Made by a program: the position numbers and the translations under genes
Notes under the pieces: model-generated
Seen by the model: the letters and a program-made list of their open reading frames with translations, nothing else
Database searches by the model: none
What the model was told of the DNA's origin: nothing
Part shown: positions 16,677-30,017 of the stretch, one piece after another
Position numbering within the stretch: the stretch's first letter is position 1
Layout: the number at the start of each line of letters is the position of its first letter
Assembly (NCBI RefSeq): GCF_001421705.1
Contig: NZ_LMKO01000001.1
Location: 109,451-173,450 of the forward strand
Reading direction: 5' to 3'
DNA: 64,000 nt
Origin: Xylophilus sp. Leaf220
Lineage (GTDB): Bacteria > Pseudomonadota > Gammaproteobacteria > Burkholderiales > Burkholderiaceae_C

Positions 16677-16756
16677 CCCGCGCAGGGATCGACCCCCCGC
16701 CGCGCGAGGCGCCCCTCGGCCCCGGCCGTCGACAACGCGCCACCTAGAATCGGCGG

Positions 16757-18613
<1,857 letters not shown>

Positions 18614-18640
18614 GGCGACCGCCAGCCGCTCCCGCACCCC

Positions 18641-20518
18641 ATGGCCCCGCCGACCGCCCCTTCGGGCCTGCCACCGGCCGCGGCCGGCGTGCGGCCCGCG
18701 TCGCCCCGCCCTTCCCCGGAAGCGGCCGTGCAGCACCGCCGGGCGCTGCTGCGCTTCCTGCGGCCCTACCGCGGCCGCATACTGCTGGCGCTGGTGCTGC
18801 TGGTCGGCGCCGCGGCCACCACGCTGGCGTTTCCGCTGGCGCTGCGCAGTCTGGTCGACGGCGGCCTGGCCGCGCAGGACCCGGGCGAGCGGCTGATGAC
18901 GCTGCGCACCCACTTCGCCGCACTGTTCGGCGTGGTGGTGGCGCTGGGTGCCTTCTCGGCCGGCCGCTTCTACATGGTGAGCTGGCTGGGCGAGCGGATC
19001 ACGGTCGACATCCGCAATGCGGTCTACGCCCACGTGCTGCGGCAGAGCCCCCAATTCTTCGAGACCACCCAGACCGGCGAGGTGCTGTCGCGGCTGACGG
19101 CCGACACCACGCTCGTCCAGACCGTCGTCGGTTCCTCGCTCAGCATGGGGCTGCGCAACGCGGTGATGGGCCTTGGCGCGCTCGGCGTGCTGCTCTGGAC
19201 GCACCCGACGCTGATGCTGGCGGTGCTCGCCGCGGTGGTGCTGGTGGTGGTGCCCAGCGCCTGGTTCGGCCGCCGGGTGCGCACCCTCTCTCGCGCCAGC
19301 CAGGACCGCATCGCCGATGCCAGCGCGATCGCGGCCGAAGTGCTGAACGCGGTGCCGCTGGTGCAGGTCTACACCGCCGAGGCCCGGGAATCGGCCCGCT
19401 TCGCCGCTTCCAACGAGCAGGCCTTCGACACCGCGGTGCGCCGCAGCCTGGCCCGCTCGGTGCTGGTGGCCTTCGTGATCATCGCCACCAGCGCGGCCCT
19501 GCTCTGGGGGCTGTACGCCGGCACCCGCGCGGTGTTGGACGGCACGATGAGCGCCGGCCAGCTGGGGCAGACCGTCGTCTACGTGCTGATCCTGGCCAGC
19601 GCCTCCGCGGTGCTGGGCGAGGTCTACGGCGACCTGCTGCGCGCCGCAGGCGCGGCCGAGCGGCTGATGGAGCTGCTGCACACCCGCTCGCCGATCCAGT
19701 CGCCTGCAGCCCCGCAGCAGCCCGGCCATTGGTCGGAAGTGCCCGCAGCCGGCGAACAGCGCCGGGGTCTAGCTATCGATTTCGTAGCAGTCGATTTCCA
19801 CTACCCGTCGCGGCCGGCGCATCCTACCCTGCGCGCCCTGACGCTGGAGGTGGCCCCGGGCGAAACCGTCGCCCTGGTCGGGCCGAGCGGCGCCGGCAAG
19901 ACGACCGTGTTCCAGCTGCTCCAGCGCTTCTACGATCCCGATCCGGGCGTCGGCCGGATCCGGGTCGACGGGCTGGACATCCAGCGGTTCGACCTGGCCG
20001 CGCTGCGCAGCCGGATCGGCATCGTGCCGCAGGATGCGGCGGTGTTCTCGGCCACCGCCCGGGAGAACATCCGCTACGGCCGGCCCGACGCGACCGACGC
20101 CGAGGTGGAGGCCGCCGCCCGGGCCGCGTTCGCACACGACTTCCTGCAGGCGCTGCCGCAGGGCTACGACACCTTCCTGGGGGAGCGCGGCGTGCGCATC
20201 TCGGGCGGCCAGCGGCAGCGCATCGCCATCGCCCGGGCCCTGCTGAAGGACCCGCCGCTGCTGCTGCTGGACGAAGCCACCAGCGCGCTGGACGCGGAGA
20301 GCGAGCGGATGGTCCAGGCCGCCCTCGACGCCGCCCTGCAGCGCGGTGCCGGCCGCCGCACGACCCTCGTCATCGCCCACCGGCTGGCCACGGTGCAGAA
20401 CGCCGACCGGATCGTGGTGCTGGAGCACGGGCGCATCGTCGAGCAAGGCACCCACGCCACGCTGATGGCCGCGGGCGGCACCTACGCGCGGCTGGCGGCA
20501 TTGCAGTTCGATGTGTGA
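18641..20518 (+). CDS. ABC exporter, membrane and ATPase domains fused (MsbA-type)
   Basis: The 625-residue half-transporter has an N-terminal type I exporter membrane domain with about six helices (residues 45-340) and a C-terminal ATPase: Walker A GPSGAGKTT near 410, ABC signature ISGGQRQR near 520, Walker B LLLLDEATSALD and switch His in LVIAHRL. A homodimeric lipid, drug or lipopolysaccharide exporter is likely; the substrate cannot be named. At the domain junction, LAIDFVAVDFHYPS is encoded partly by a copy of the dispersed palindrome (19769-19790). It follows glnS by 27 nt. Confidence 0.9.
   Translation: MAPPTAPSGLPPAAAGVRPASPRPSPEAAVQHRRALLRFLRPYRGRILLALVLLVGAAATTLAFPLALRSLVDGGLAAQDPGERLMTLRTHFAALFGVVVALGAFSAGRFYMVSWLGERITVDIRNAVYAHVLRQSPQFFETTQTGEVLSRLTADTTLVQTVVGSSLSMGLRNAVMGLGALGVLLWTHPTLMLAVLAAVVLVVVPSAWFGRRVRTLSRASQDRIADASAIAAEVLNAVPLVQVYTAEARESARFAASNEQAFDTAVRRSLARSVLVAFVIIATSAALLWGLYAGTRAVLDGTMSAGQLGQTVVYVLILASASAVLGEVYGDLLRAAGAAERLMELLHTRSPIQSPAAPQQPGHWSEVPAAGEQRRGLAIDFVAVDFHYPSRPAHPTLRALTLEVAPGETVALVGPSGAGKTTVFQLLQRFYDPDPGVGRIRVDGLDIQRFDLAALRSRIGIVPQDAAVFSATARENIRYGRPDATDAEVEAAARAAFAHDFLQALPQGYDTFLGERGVRISGGQRQRIAIARALLKDPPLLLLDEATSALDAESERMVQAALDAALQRGAGRRTTLVIAHRLATVQNADRIVVLEHGRIVEQGTHATLMAAGGTYARLAALQFDV
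19769..19790 (+). repeat. dispersed GCTATC palindrome, copy 4 (inside the ABC exporter gene)
   Basis: CTAGCTATCGATTTCGTAGC lies in coding sequence and is translated as LAIDFVA, in the same frame as the tilS copy. Confidence 0.55.
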
Positions 20519-20607
20519 GCGGAGCGTGGCAGGCGCCACGCCGCCGGGCATGCCGCAGACCTGCTTTGCGGGCCGAATAGGCCGCCAGCCGGTCACCGGC
20601 AACGGCC

Positions 20608-20632
20608 TCTAGCTACAAAATTGCGAGCAATC
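20608..20632 (+). repeat. dispersed GCTATC-type palindrome, copy 5 (diverged)
   Basis: TCTAGCTACAAAATTGCGAGC resembles the other copies (TCTAGCTA at the left, AGCAATC at the right) and lies between the convergent ABC exporter and small membrane protein genes. Confidence 0.5.
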
Positions 20633-20673
20633 AAGACAGGAGTGCAGGGCTCGCAATCTGCGCCCGATGCGCA

Positions 20674-20862
20674 TCAACGCGCCGTGCGCCCCGAGCGCTT
20701 GCGGTCCTCGGCGCGTCGCACCTGCCGGCTGGCGGCCGGCTGGGCGGCCAGGGCCCGTGCCTGCTTGCGGCGGTCGGACCACCGCTTGATCACCCGCACC
20801 ACCACCGCGGTCACCACCAGGGCGAACAGGCCCACCAGCGCGCCGGCCAGGTCGGGAATCAT
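20674..20862 (-). CDS. small single-pass membrane protein, unknown function
   Basis: The 62-residue product has one hydrophobic segment (LAGALVGLFALVVTAVVVRVI) followed by a strongly basic tail rich in Arg and Lys (RWSDRRKQARAL, RRAEDRKRSGR). Its ATG overlaps the TGA of the DUF1178 gene (ATGA, 20859-20862), so the two are translationally coupled. No family was recognised. An N-out, basic C-in topology follows the positive-inside rule. Confidence 0.6.
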   Translation of the reverse strand: MIPDLAGALVGLFALVVTAVVVRVIKRWSDRRKQARALAAQPAASRQVRRAEDRKRSGRTAR

Positions 20863-21344
20863 TGCAGCGTCTCCGTCAGCGCGGCCGGCAGCGGCAATAC
20901 GCCGATGCCCTCTTCGCGCAGTGCGTGGGCCTCGTCGGGCGTGGCCTGGCCGCGGATACTGCGCTCGGCGGCTTCGCCGTGGTGGATGCGCCGGGCCTCT
21001 TCGGCGAAGCGCGCGCCCACGTTCTCCGCCTGGCCGACCAGGGCCCGGGCGGCGCGCCACCAGGCGGCCTGCTCGGCGGTCAGCGCCGGCGCGACGGCGG
21101 ACGATGGGCCGGCCGACCGGTTCGTCGGTACGACACCGGTGCCGGATTCCGCCGCCGGCACGCGGTCGCCGCGCGTGCTGCCCAGGTTGAGGCGCGGCGC
21201 GCTCGGCAGCTTGGAGACGTCGGCGATGCCGCAGACCGGGCAGGTCACCAGGCCGCGCGCGTGCTGGCCCCGGTAGTCGTCCTCGGAGCCGAACCAGCCC
21301 TCGAATCCGTGGCCCTGCCCGCACTGCAGGTCGAGCACCTTCAT
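20859..21344 (-). CDS. DUF1178 family protein
   Basis: The 161-residue protein starts with MKVLDLQCGQGHGFEGWFGSEDDYRGQ and has a second Cys pair in VTCPVCGIADVSKLPSAPRLN, the arrangement of the DUF1178 family, where four Cys/His residues could bind zinc. The C-terminal half is helical and charged. ATG overlaps the NUDIX stop (ATGA) and its own stop overlaps the next small gene, making a coupled set. Function is unknown. Confidence 0.85.
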   Translation of the reverse strand: MKVLDLQCGQGHGFEGWFGSEDDYRGQHARGLVTCPVCGIADVSKLPSAPRLNLGSTRGDRVPAAESGTGVVPTNRSAGPSSAVAPALTAEQAAWWRAARALVGQAENVGARFAEEARRIHHGEAAERSIRGQATPDEAHALREEGIGVLPLPAALTETLQ

Positions 21345-21982
21345 GCGGAAACGGCCGGCGGCGCCGCGTCGGCGGCGTGCCATTCCAAGGCCCACCCGCC
21401 CGATACCATGTTCTGCAAGTGCACCACGCAGGCCAGCGTCTTGGCGTCGGTCACCGTGCCGGTGCGGCACCACGCCAGCAGTTCGTCCAGCGAGGCCGCG
21501 AAGACGTCGACGAACTCGCCCGGGTCGAGCGACGGCGTGCCCGCGACCAGGCCGCGCGCGAAGTAGATGTGGATGACCTCGGTGGAGTAGCCGACCGCCA
21601 GGTGCATCGACCCGGCCCGTGCCCATTCGCGGGCGGTGAATCCGGTTTCCTCGAACAATTCGCGCTGGCCGCAGCGCAGCGGCGCTTCGCCCGGATCGAG
21701 CTTGCCGGCCGGAAACTCCACGATCACCCGACCCACCGGATAGCGGTACTGCCGCTCCAGCACCACCCGGCCGTCGTCCAGCAAGGGCACCACCACCACC
21801 GCGCCGGGGTGGACGATGTACTCGCGGGTGGACGTGCCGCCGTCGGGCAGCCGCACCTGGTCGCGCCGGGCCCTGAGGAAGCGGCCGTCGAGGATCGATT
21901 CGCCGGCGATACGCACTTCCTGCAGGTGCGCGTCGGTGCCGTCGAGGGCGGTCAAGCCGGGGAGCGGAGGGATGTCAGACAT
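21341..21982 (-). CDS. NUDIX hydrolase, ADP-ribose pyrophosphatase type
   Basis: The 213-residue enzyme carries a full NUDIX box at about residues 94-116, from GKLDPGE through RELFEETGF, fitting G-x5-E-x7-RE-x2-EE-x-G. The upstream RQYRYPVGRVIVEFPAG is typical of ADP-ribose pyrophosphatases of the NudF type. It would hydrolyse ADP-ribose or a related nucleotide sugar. It sits between DUF2818 and DUF1178 and its start overlaps the DUF2818 stop by 8 nt. Confidence 0.9.
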   Translation of the reverse strand: MSDIPPLPGLTALDGTDAHLQEVRIAGESILDGRFLRARRDQVRLPDGGTSTREYIVHPGAVVVVPLLDDGRVVLERQYRYPVGRVIVEFPAGKLDPGEAPLRCGQRELFEETGFTAREWARAGSMHLAVGYSTEVIHIYFARGLVAGTPSLDPGEFVDVFAASLDELLAWCRTGTVTDAKTLACVVHLQNMVSGGWALEWHAADAAPPAVSA

Positions 21983-22286
21983 CTCGGTTGCGGCCGCGCA
22001 GCAGGTAGCGGTAGACGAAGCCGGGGAAGGCGAGCGTCAGGAAGACCGCCGCCGTCACCGCGTAGAACTCCCAGCCCTGCGGCGCGATCTGGCCCGCGCG
22101 CTTCTCGAGCAGCAGGCCGATGCCGAGGACCACGAAGTACAGCACCACCAGTTCCACCAGGCGCAGCGCCAGCGGCTTGGGCGCGCGCATCGGCACGGCA
22201 GCGAAGAGGCGCTGGCTGGCGAACGGCAGGTTGGCCAGGACCAGCCCCGCCAACCCCACCAGCCAGACCGCGAACGTGTTGGACAT
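21975..22286 (-). CDS. DUF2818 family membrane protein
   Basis: The 103-residue protein has three hydrophobic segments (AVWLVGLAGLVLANL, LVELVVLYFVVLGIGLLLE, FYAVTAAVFLTLAFPGFVY) and a basic end RYLLRGRNRDV. DUF2818 proteins are found directly after nuoN in Burkholderiales, as here (30 nt gap), which suggests an accessory role linked to complex I. That role is inference from position only. Confidence 0.85.
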   Translation of the reverse strand: MSNTFAVWLVGLAGLVLANLPFASQRLFAAVPMRAPKPLALRLVELVVLYFVVLGIGLLLEKRAGQIAPQGWEFYAVTAAVFLTLAFPGFVYRYLLRGRNRDV

Positions 22287-22316
22287 GCCGCCGTGGATCG
22301 GTCCGCGGCCGGCGCG

Positions 22317-23801
22317 TCAGGTGCCGAGCGTCTTGACGACGGCCTGCGCGCACAGCGTCATCAGGCCGCCGGGCACGACGCCCAGCACCAGCACCAGCGC
22401 GCCGTTGAGGGTCAGCATCCAGCGCGCATCGGCGCCGGCCACGACCGGCGTGGTGTCGCTCGGGGCGTCGAAGTACATGACCTTGACCACGCGGATGTAG
22501 TAGAACGCGCCGATCAGCGACATCACCACCGCGACCACGGCCACGCCGATGTAGAGCGACAGGCCGGAGCTGATCAACGCCTGCAGCACCGCCAGCTTGG
22601 CGTAGAAGCCCACCAGCGGCGGCAGGCCGGCCATCGAGAACATGCACAGGGCCAGCACGCCGGCATACAGCGGGCTGCGCTGGTTGAGGCCGGCAAAGTC
22701 GGCGATCTCGTCGTGCTCGAAGCCGTCGCGGGCCAGCAGCATGATCACGCCGAAGGCCGCGAGCGTGGTCATCACGTAGGTGACGATGTAGAACATCGAC
22801 GAGCTGTAGGCGTTGTACGCCGCCGCAACGTCGCCGCGGATCACCCCCGACATCATGCCGAGCAGCACGAAGCCCATCTGCGAGATGGTCGAATAGGCCA
22901 ACATGCGCTTCAGGTTCTTCTGCGCGATGGCCGCCAGGTTGCCGATCACCAGCGAGCACACCGCCAGCACCGCCAGCATCTGCTGCCAGTCGATCGCCAA
23001 CGGCAGCAGGCCCTCGACCAGGAGGCGCATCGTCATCGCGAAGGCGGCGAGCTTGGTGGCGCCGCCGATGATCAGGGTCACCGCCGTCGGTGCGCCCTGG
23101 TAGACGTCGGGCACCCACATATGGAACGGTGCCACGCCCAGCTTGAAGGCGATGCCGGCGACGATGAAGACCACGCCGAAGACCAGTACCTGGTGGCGGA
23201 TCTGTCCGGTGCTCACCGCCTTCAGCACCTGGCCGATGTCGAGCGAACCGGTCGCACCGTAGAGCATCGACAGGCCGTAGAGCAGGAAGCCGCTGGCCAT
23301 CGCGCCCAGCACGAAGTACTTCATCGCCGCTTCGGTGGCGTTGGTGTCGTCGCGGCGCAGGGCGACCAGGGCGTAGCTGGAGAGCGTCAGCAGTTCCAGG
23401 CCCAGGTAGATCACCAGGAAGTTGTTGCCGCCGATCATGATCAGCATGCCCAGCAGGGCGAACATGCCGAGCGTGAACAGCTCGCCGCCGCGCGTCATGT
23501 CGCGGCTGGCCGCGTACGGCCGGCCGTAGACGATGGTGACGAACATCGCGACGGCGGCGAAGCACTTCAGCCAGTTGCCCATCGGGTCGCTGACCACCAT
23601 GTTGGAGAAGCCGTACGAGGTGCCGCCGGTGTGCGCCTGCCAGCCGGCCAGCAGCGCGGTGGCCGCCAGGGTGGCCAGCGTCAGCACGTAGGTCAGGACG
23701 CGACGGGTGTCGGTCGTCCGCAGATCCAGCAGCGCAATCACGCAGGCCGCCACGAGCAGCAAGATCTCCGGGTAAAGGGTGGCCCAGCCGAATGTGTCCA
23801 T
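22317..23801 (-). CDS. nuoN: NADH-quinone oxidoreductase subunit N
   Basis: The 494-residue antiporter-like membrane subunit of complex I has about 14 helices. [17 protein letters not shown]-type sequence ([17 protein letters not shown]) with the conserved Lys and [14 protein letters not shown] mark the proton-translocating family. It is the last nuo gene, after nuoM. Confidence 0.97.
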   Translation of the reverse strand: MDTFGWATLYPEILLLVAACVIALLDLRTTDTRRVLTYVLTLATLAATALLAGWQAHTGGTSYGFSNMVVSDPMGNWLKCFAAVAMFVTIVYGRPYAASRDMTRGGELFTLGMFALLGMLIMIGGNNFLVIYLGLELLTLSSYALVALRRDDTNATEAAMKYFVLGAMASGFLLYGLSMLYGATGSLDIGQVLKAVSTGQIRHQVLVFGVVFIVAGIAFKLGVAPFHMWVPDVYQGAPTAVTLIIGGATKLAAFAMTMRLLVEGLLPLAIDWQQMLAVLAVCSLVIGNLAAIAQKNLKRMLAYSTISQMGFVLLGMMSGVIRGDVAAAYNAYSSSMFYIVTYVMTTLAAFGVIMLLARDGFEHDEIADFAGLNQRSPLYAGVLALCMFSMAGLPPLVGFYAKLAVLQALISSGLSLYIGVAVVAVVMSLIGAFYYIRVVKVMYFDAPSDTTPVVAGADARWMLTLNGALVLVLGVVPGGLMTLCAQAVVKTLGT

Positions 23802-23826
23802 ATCTCTTCTACTTCAGTTCAGTGGG

Positions 23827-25302
23827 TCAGCGCAGCTTCGAGGTGGCGACGTGGCGCAGCAGATCGGCGACCGATGCGTCCATCACGTCGGTGAACGGCT
23901 TCGGGTACAGGCCCATGGCCAGCACCGCGATCGCCAGCAGCGACATGATCAGGAACTCGCGGCCGTTGATGTCCTTCAGGTCGCGGACGTGGTCGTTGGC
24001 CACCGGGCCCAGGTAGACGCGCTTGAACATCCACAGGGTGTAGCCGGCACCGAAGATCAGGGCGGTCGATGCGAGCAGGCCGATCCAGAAGTTCGCCTTC
24101 ACCGCCGCCAGGATCACCATCCATTCGCCGACGAAGCCGGCCGTGCCCGGCAGGCCGCAGTTGGCCATCGCGAACAGCAGTGCGAACGCGGTGAAGCGCG
24201 GCATCGTGTTGACCACGCCGCCGTACGCCGCGATCTCCCGCGAGTGGACCCGGTCGTACAGCACGCCGATCGACAGGAACATCGCACCCGACACGAAGCC
24301 GTGGGCGATCATCTGCACGATGCCGCCGGACACGCCCAGGTCGTTGAACAGGAAGAAACCGAGGGTCACGAAGCCCATGTGCGCGACCGACGAATAGGCG
24401 ACCAGCTTCTTCATGTCCTTCTGGACCATGGCGACCAGGCCGACGTAGACCACCGCGACCAGCGACAGCGCGACCATCAGCCACGCCCATTCGCGCGAGG
24501 CGTCGGGGGCGATCGGCATCGAGAACCGCAGGAAGCCGTAGGCGCCCAGCTTCAGCATGATCGCGGCCAGCACGGCCGAGCCGCCGGTGGGCGCCTCGAC
24601 GTGCACGTCGGGCAGCCAGGTGTGCACCGGCCACATCGGCACCTTCACCGCGAACGCGGCGAAGAAGGCGAAGAAGATCAGCGTCTGCGCGGTCGACGAC
24701 AGCGGCAGGCGGTGCCAGGTCGCGATGTCGAAGCTGCCGCCCGACTGGGTGTACAGGTAGATCAACGCCACCAGCGTCAACAGGGAGCCGAGCAGCGTGT
24801 AGAGGAAGAACTTGAACGCCGCGTAGATCTTGTTGCCGCCGCCCCAGATGCCGATGATCAGGTACATCGGGATCAGCGTGGCTTCGAAGAACATGTAGAA
24901 CAGGATGCCGTCGAGCGCGCTGAACACGCCGATCAGCAGGCCCGACAGGATCAGGAACGCCCCCATGTACTGGTTGACGCGCTCGGTGATCACCTCCCAC
25001 GCGGCGATCACCACGATGACCGTGATGAACGCGGTCAACGGCACGAACCAGAACGAGATGCCGTCCACGCCCAGGTGGTAGTGGATGTTGAAACGCTCCA
25101 CCCAGCTGTGGCGCTCCACGAACTGCATCGCCGACGTACCGAGGCGGAAGCCCTGGTAGAGCGGAACCGTGACAAGCAGACCCAACAAGGACCCGGCGAG
25201 CGCCAGCCAGCGCACCAGGCCCGCCTGCTCCTTCTTGCCGAACGCCAGCAGTACGGCGCCGAACACGATCGGCGTCCAGATGGCGAGACTCAACCAGCCC
25301 AT
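23827..25302 (-). CDS. nuoM: NADH-quinone oxidoreductase subunit M
   Basis: The 491-residue antiporter-like subunit has FWFVPLTAFITV, PMWPVHTWLPDVHVEAPTGGS and KKLVAYSSVAHMGFVTLG. These are the conserved proton-channel motifs of NuoM. It lies between nuoL and nuoN with 20-25 nt gaps. Confidence 0.97.
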   Translation of the reverse strand: MGWLSLAIWTPIVFGAVLLAFGKKEQAGLVRWLALAGSLLGLLVTVPLYQGFRLGTSAMQFVERHSWVERFNIHYHLGVDGISFWFVPLTAFITVIVVIAAWEVITERVNQYMGAFLILSGLLIGVFSALDGILFYMFFEATLIPMYLIIGIWGGGNKIYAAFKFFLYTLLGSLLTLVALIYLYTQSGGSFDIATWHRLPLSSTAQTLIFFAFFAAFAVKVPMWPVHTWLPDVHVEAPTGGSAVLAAIMLKLGAYGFLRFSMPIAPDASREWAWLMVALSLVAVVYVGLVAMVQKDMKKLVAYSSVAHMGFVTLGFFLFNDLGVSGGIVQMIAHGFVSGAMFLSIGVLYDRVHSREIAAYGGVVNTMPRFTAFALLFAMANCGLPGTAGFVGEWMVILAAVKANFWIGLLASTALIFGAGYTLWMFKRVYLGPVANDHVRDLKDINGREFLIMSLLAIAVLAMGLYPKPFTDVMDASVADLLRHVATSKLR

Positions 25303-25323
25303 GTGTCGTTTTCCTTGTTGTTA

Positions 25324-27396
<2,073 letters not shown>

Positions 27397-27430
27397 CGTT
27401 CTCGTGTCTTTCTTCTTCTCGGCCGCAGCC

Positions 27431-27739
27431 TCAGCCCTTGAGCGTGTCGAGATCCTCGACGCTGATGCTCGACTTGTTGCGGAACAGCAGCACCAGGATG
27501 GCCAGCCCGATCGCGGATTCGGCGGCGGCGACCGTCAGGATGAAGAACACGAACACCTGTCCGTGCATGTCACCCAGATAGTGCGAGAACGCAACGAAAT
27601 TCATGTTCACCGCGAGCAGCATCAATTCGATCGCCATCAGCAGCACGATCAGGTTCTTGCGGTTCAGGAAGATGCCGATGACCGACAGCGCGAACAGCAT
27701 CGCGCCGAGCGACAGGAAATGGCCAAGCGTCAGCGTCAT
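27431..27739 (-). CDS. nuoK: NADH-quinone oxidoreductase subunit K
   Basis: The 102-residue subunit has three helices and the conserved membrane Glu residues in [15 protein letters not shown] and [13 protein letters not shown]. Its ATG overlaps the nuoJ stop (ATGA). Confidence 0.97.
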   Translation of the reverse strand: MTLTLGHFLSLGAMLFALSVIGIFLNRKNLIVLLMAIELMLLAVNMNFVAFSHYLGDMHGQVFVFFILTVAAAESAIGLAILVLLFRNKSSISVEDLDTLKG

Positions 27740-28395
27740 GCCTTCTTCTCCACCGCAGGTGCGGCGACGGGTTCAACGGGTGCCGGCGGGCGCGTCGCAT
27801 CGAGCTTGACCAGGGCCACACGGTCCTGGGCGCGGACGCGCACCTGGTCGGCCACGTCGACGAACTTGCTGTCCTTGCGGCGACGCAGCGTCAGTGCGAT
27901 GGCGGCGACGATCGCGACCAGCAGGATCACGGCCGCGATTTCGAGCGGGTACAGGTACTGGGTGTAGAGCAGCATGCCGAGCGCATGGGTGTTCGACACC
28001 TCGGACGCGGCGCCGCCCATCGTCACCATCGGACGCGGCCCGCCGCTCTCGCGGAAGCCGCCCATCAGCACGTAGGCCATCTCGAGCGCGATCACCACGC
28101 CGATCACGGCCGCCAGCGGGAAATGCTTCCAGAAGCCCTGGCGCAGGCCGTCCATGTTGATGTTGATCATCATCACGACGAAGAGGAACAGCACCATCAC
28201 CGCGCCCAGGTACACCAGCACCAGGGTGATGGCCAGGAACTCGGCCTGCAGCAACAGCCAGATCGCCGATGCCTGCGAGAAGGCAAGCATCAGGTACAGC
28301 ACGGCATGCACGGGGTTGCGTGCCGTTATTACCCGAAACGCGGCGAACAGCAGCGCGAACGAGAACAGAAAGAAGAAACCGGTCTTGACGTCCAT
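27736..28395 (-). CDS. nuoJ: NADH-quinone oxidoreductase subunit J
   Basis: The 219-residue five-helix subunit has the family opening [29 protein letters not shown]. The last 45 residues form a hydrophilic tail rich in Val, Ala and Pro ending EKKA, an extension often seen in Burkholderiales NuoJ. It overlaps nuoK by 4 nt. Confidence 0.96.
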   Translation of the reverse strand: MDVKTGFFFLFSFALLFAAFRVITARNPVHAVLYLMLAFSQASAIWLLLQAEFLAITLVLVYLGAVMVLFLFVVMMININMDGLRQGFWKHFPLAAVIGVVIALEMAYVLMGGFRESGGPRPMVTMGGAASEVSNTHALGMLLYTQYLYPLEIAAVILLVAIVAAIALTLRRRKDSKFVDVADQVRVRAQDRVALVKLDATRPPAPVEPVAAPAVEKKA

Positions 28396-28416
28396 GGGGG
28401 CTCTCAGGGGACCGCT

Positions 28417-28926
28417 TCAGCGGTACTTGGCGTCGGCCGCCTTGGCCGCGGAGATTTCTTTTTCGTAGCGATCGCCCACCGCCAGCAGCATGTCCTTGGT
28501 GAAATACAGGTCGCCCCGCTTTTCGCCGTGATACTCGAGGATGTGGGTTTCCACGATCGAGTCGACCGGGCAGCTCTCTTCGCAGAAGCCGCAGAAGATG
28601 CACTTGGTCAGGTCGATGTCGTAGCGGGTGGTACGGCGGCTGCCGTCGTCGCGCACTTCGGACTCGATCGTGATCGCCACGGCGGGGCAGACGGCCTCGC
28701 ACAGCTTGCAGGCAATGCAGCGCTCTTCGCCGTTGTCGTAGCGGCGCAACGCGTGCAGGCCCCGGAAGCGCGGCGACAGCGGCGTCTTCTCCTCGGGGAA
28801 CTGGACGGTCACCTTGCGCTTGAACGCGTAGCGGCCGGTGAGGGCCATGCCCTTGACCAGCTCCACGAGCATGAAGCTCTTGAAGAAGTCCTTGATTGAA
28901 AAAGCGGATACAGCAGCGGCTGACAT
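28417..28926 (-). CDS. nuoI: NADH-quinone oxidoreductase subunit I
   Basis: The 169-residue subunit carries the two [4Fe-4S] clusters N6a and N6b: [12 protein letters not shown] near residue 68 and [12 protein letters not shown] near 107. The start [18 protein letters not shown] at 28926 follows nuoH by 14 nt. An amphipathic N-terminal helix precedes the ferredoxin fold. Confidence 0.97.
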   Translation of the reverse strand: MSAAAVSAFSIKDFFKSFMLVELVKGMALTGRYAFKRKVTVQFPEEKTPLSPRFRGLHALRRYDNGEERCIACKLCEAVCPAVAITIESEVRDDGSRRTTRYDIDLTKCIFCGFCEESCPVDSIVETHILEYHGEKRGDLYFTKDMLLAVGDRYEKEISAAKAADAKYR

Positions 28927-28940
28927 CGTCAAATCTCCGT

Positions 28941-30017
28941 TTACTTCCAGATGTTCCACGAGGTCTGCATCCAGCCGCCCACGACGAGCAGCCAGACCAG
29001 GGTCACCGGAATGAAGATCTTCCAGCCGAGGCGCATGATCTGGTCGTAGCGGAAGCGGGGAAATGTTCCACGCACCCAGATGAACAGCGACACCACGAAG
29101 AAGGTCTTGATGCCCAGCCAGATCCAGCCGGGAATGAAATCGAGGAACGCGACCGGCGAGAGCCAGCCGCCCAGGAACATCAGCGCGGCCAGGATCGCCA
29201 CCAGCCACATGCTGGCGTATTCGGCCAGGAAGAAGATGGCGAAGCCCATGCCCGAATACTCGACCATGTGGCCTGCCACGATTTCGGCTTCGCCCTCGAC
29301 CACGTCGAACGGATGGCGGTTGGTCTCGGCCACGCCCGAGATCACGTAGACCACGAAGATCGGCAGCAGCGGCAACCAGTTCCACGACAGGAAGCCCAGG
29401 CCGCGGTCTGCGAACATGCCCTTGCCCTGCCCTGCCACGACGTCGCCCAGGTGCAGGCTGCCGGTGACCATGATCACCACCACCAGGCAGAAGCCCATGG
29501 CGATCTCGTAGCTCACCATCTGGGCCGACGCCCGGAGCGCGCCGAGGAACGCGTACTTCGAGTTGGACGCCCAGCCCGCGATGATCACGCCGTAGACCTC
29601 GACCGAGGTGATGGCCATGATCAGCAGCAGGCCCGCGTTGACGTTGGCCAGGACCACGTCGGGCCCGAACGGGATGGCGACCCATGCGGCCAGCGCCGGC
29701 ATGATGGCCATGATCGGGCCCAGGCGGAACAGGCCACCGGCGGCAGCCGACGGGCTGATGATTTCCTTGGTCAGCAGCTTCACCGCATCGGCTATCGGCT
29801 GCAGCAGGCCCAGGGGGCCGACCCGGTTGGGCCCGTGGCGCACCTGGATCCAGCCGAGCAGCTTGCGCTCCCACAGCGTCAGGTAGGCGACCGCGCCCAT
29901 CAGGGGCGCCAGTACGCAAACGATCTTGAGCAGGTTCCAGATGACCGGCCAAGCACCGCCCGTCCACCAGCCCGCACCGACCAGGTTCTGGCCGAATCCG
30001 TAAATGCTGTCGATCAT
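28941..30017 (-). CDS. nuoH: NADH-quinone oxidoreductase subunit H
   Basis: The 358-residue membrane subunit forms part of the quinone chamber. [31 protein letters not shown] and [20 protein letters not shown] are diagnostic, with about eight helices. Its ATG overlaps the nuoG stop (ATGA, 30014-30017). Confidence 0.97.
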   Translation of the reverse strand: MIDSIYGFGQNLVGAGWWTGGAWPVIWNLLKIVCVLAPLMGAVAYLTLWERKLLGWIQVRHGPNRVGPLGLLQPIADAVKLLTKEIISPSAAAGGLFRLGPIMAIMPALAAWVAIPFGPDVVLANVNAGLLLIMAITSVEVYGVIIAGWASNSKYAFLGALRASAQMVSYEIAMGFCLVVVIMVTGSLHLGDVVAGQGKGMFADRGLGFLSWNWLPLLPIFVVYVISGVAETNRHPFDVVEGEAEIVAGHMVEYSGMGFAIFFLAEYASMWLVAILAALMFLGGWLSPVAFLDFIPGWIWLGIKTFFVVSLFIWVRGTFPRFRYDQIMRLGWKIFIPVTLVWLLVVGGWMQTSWNIWK

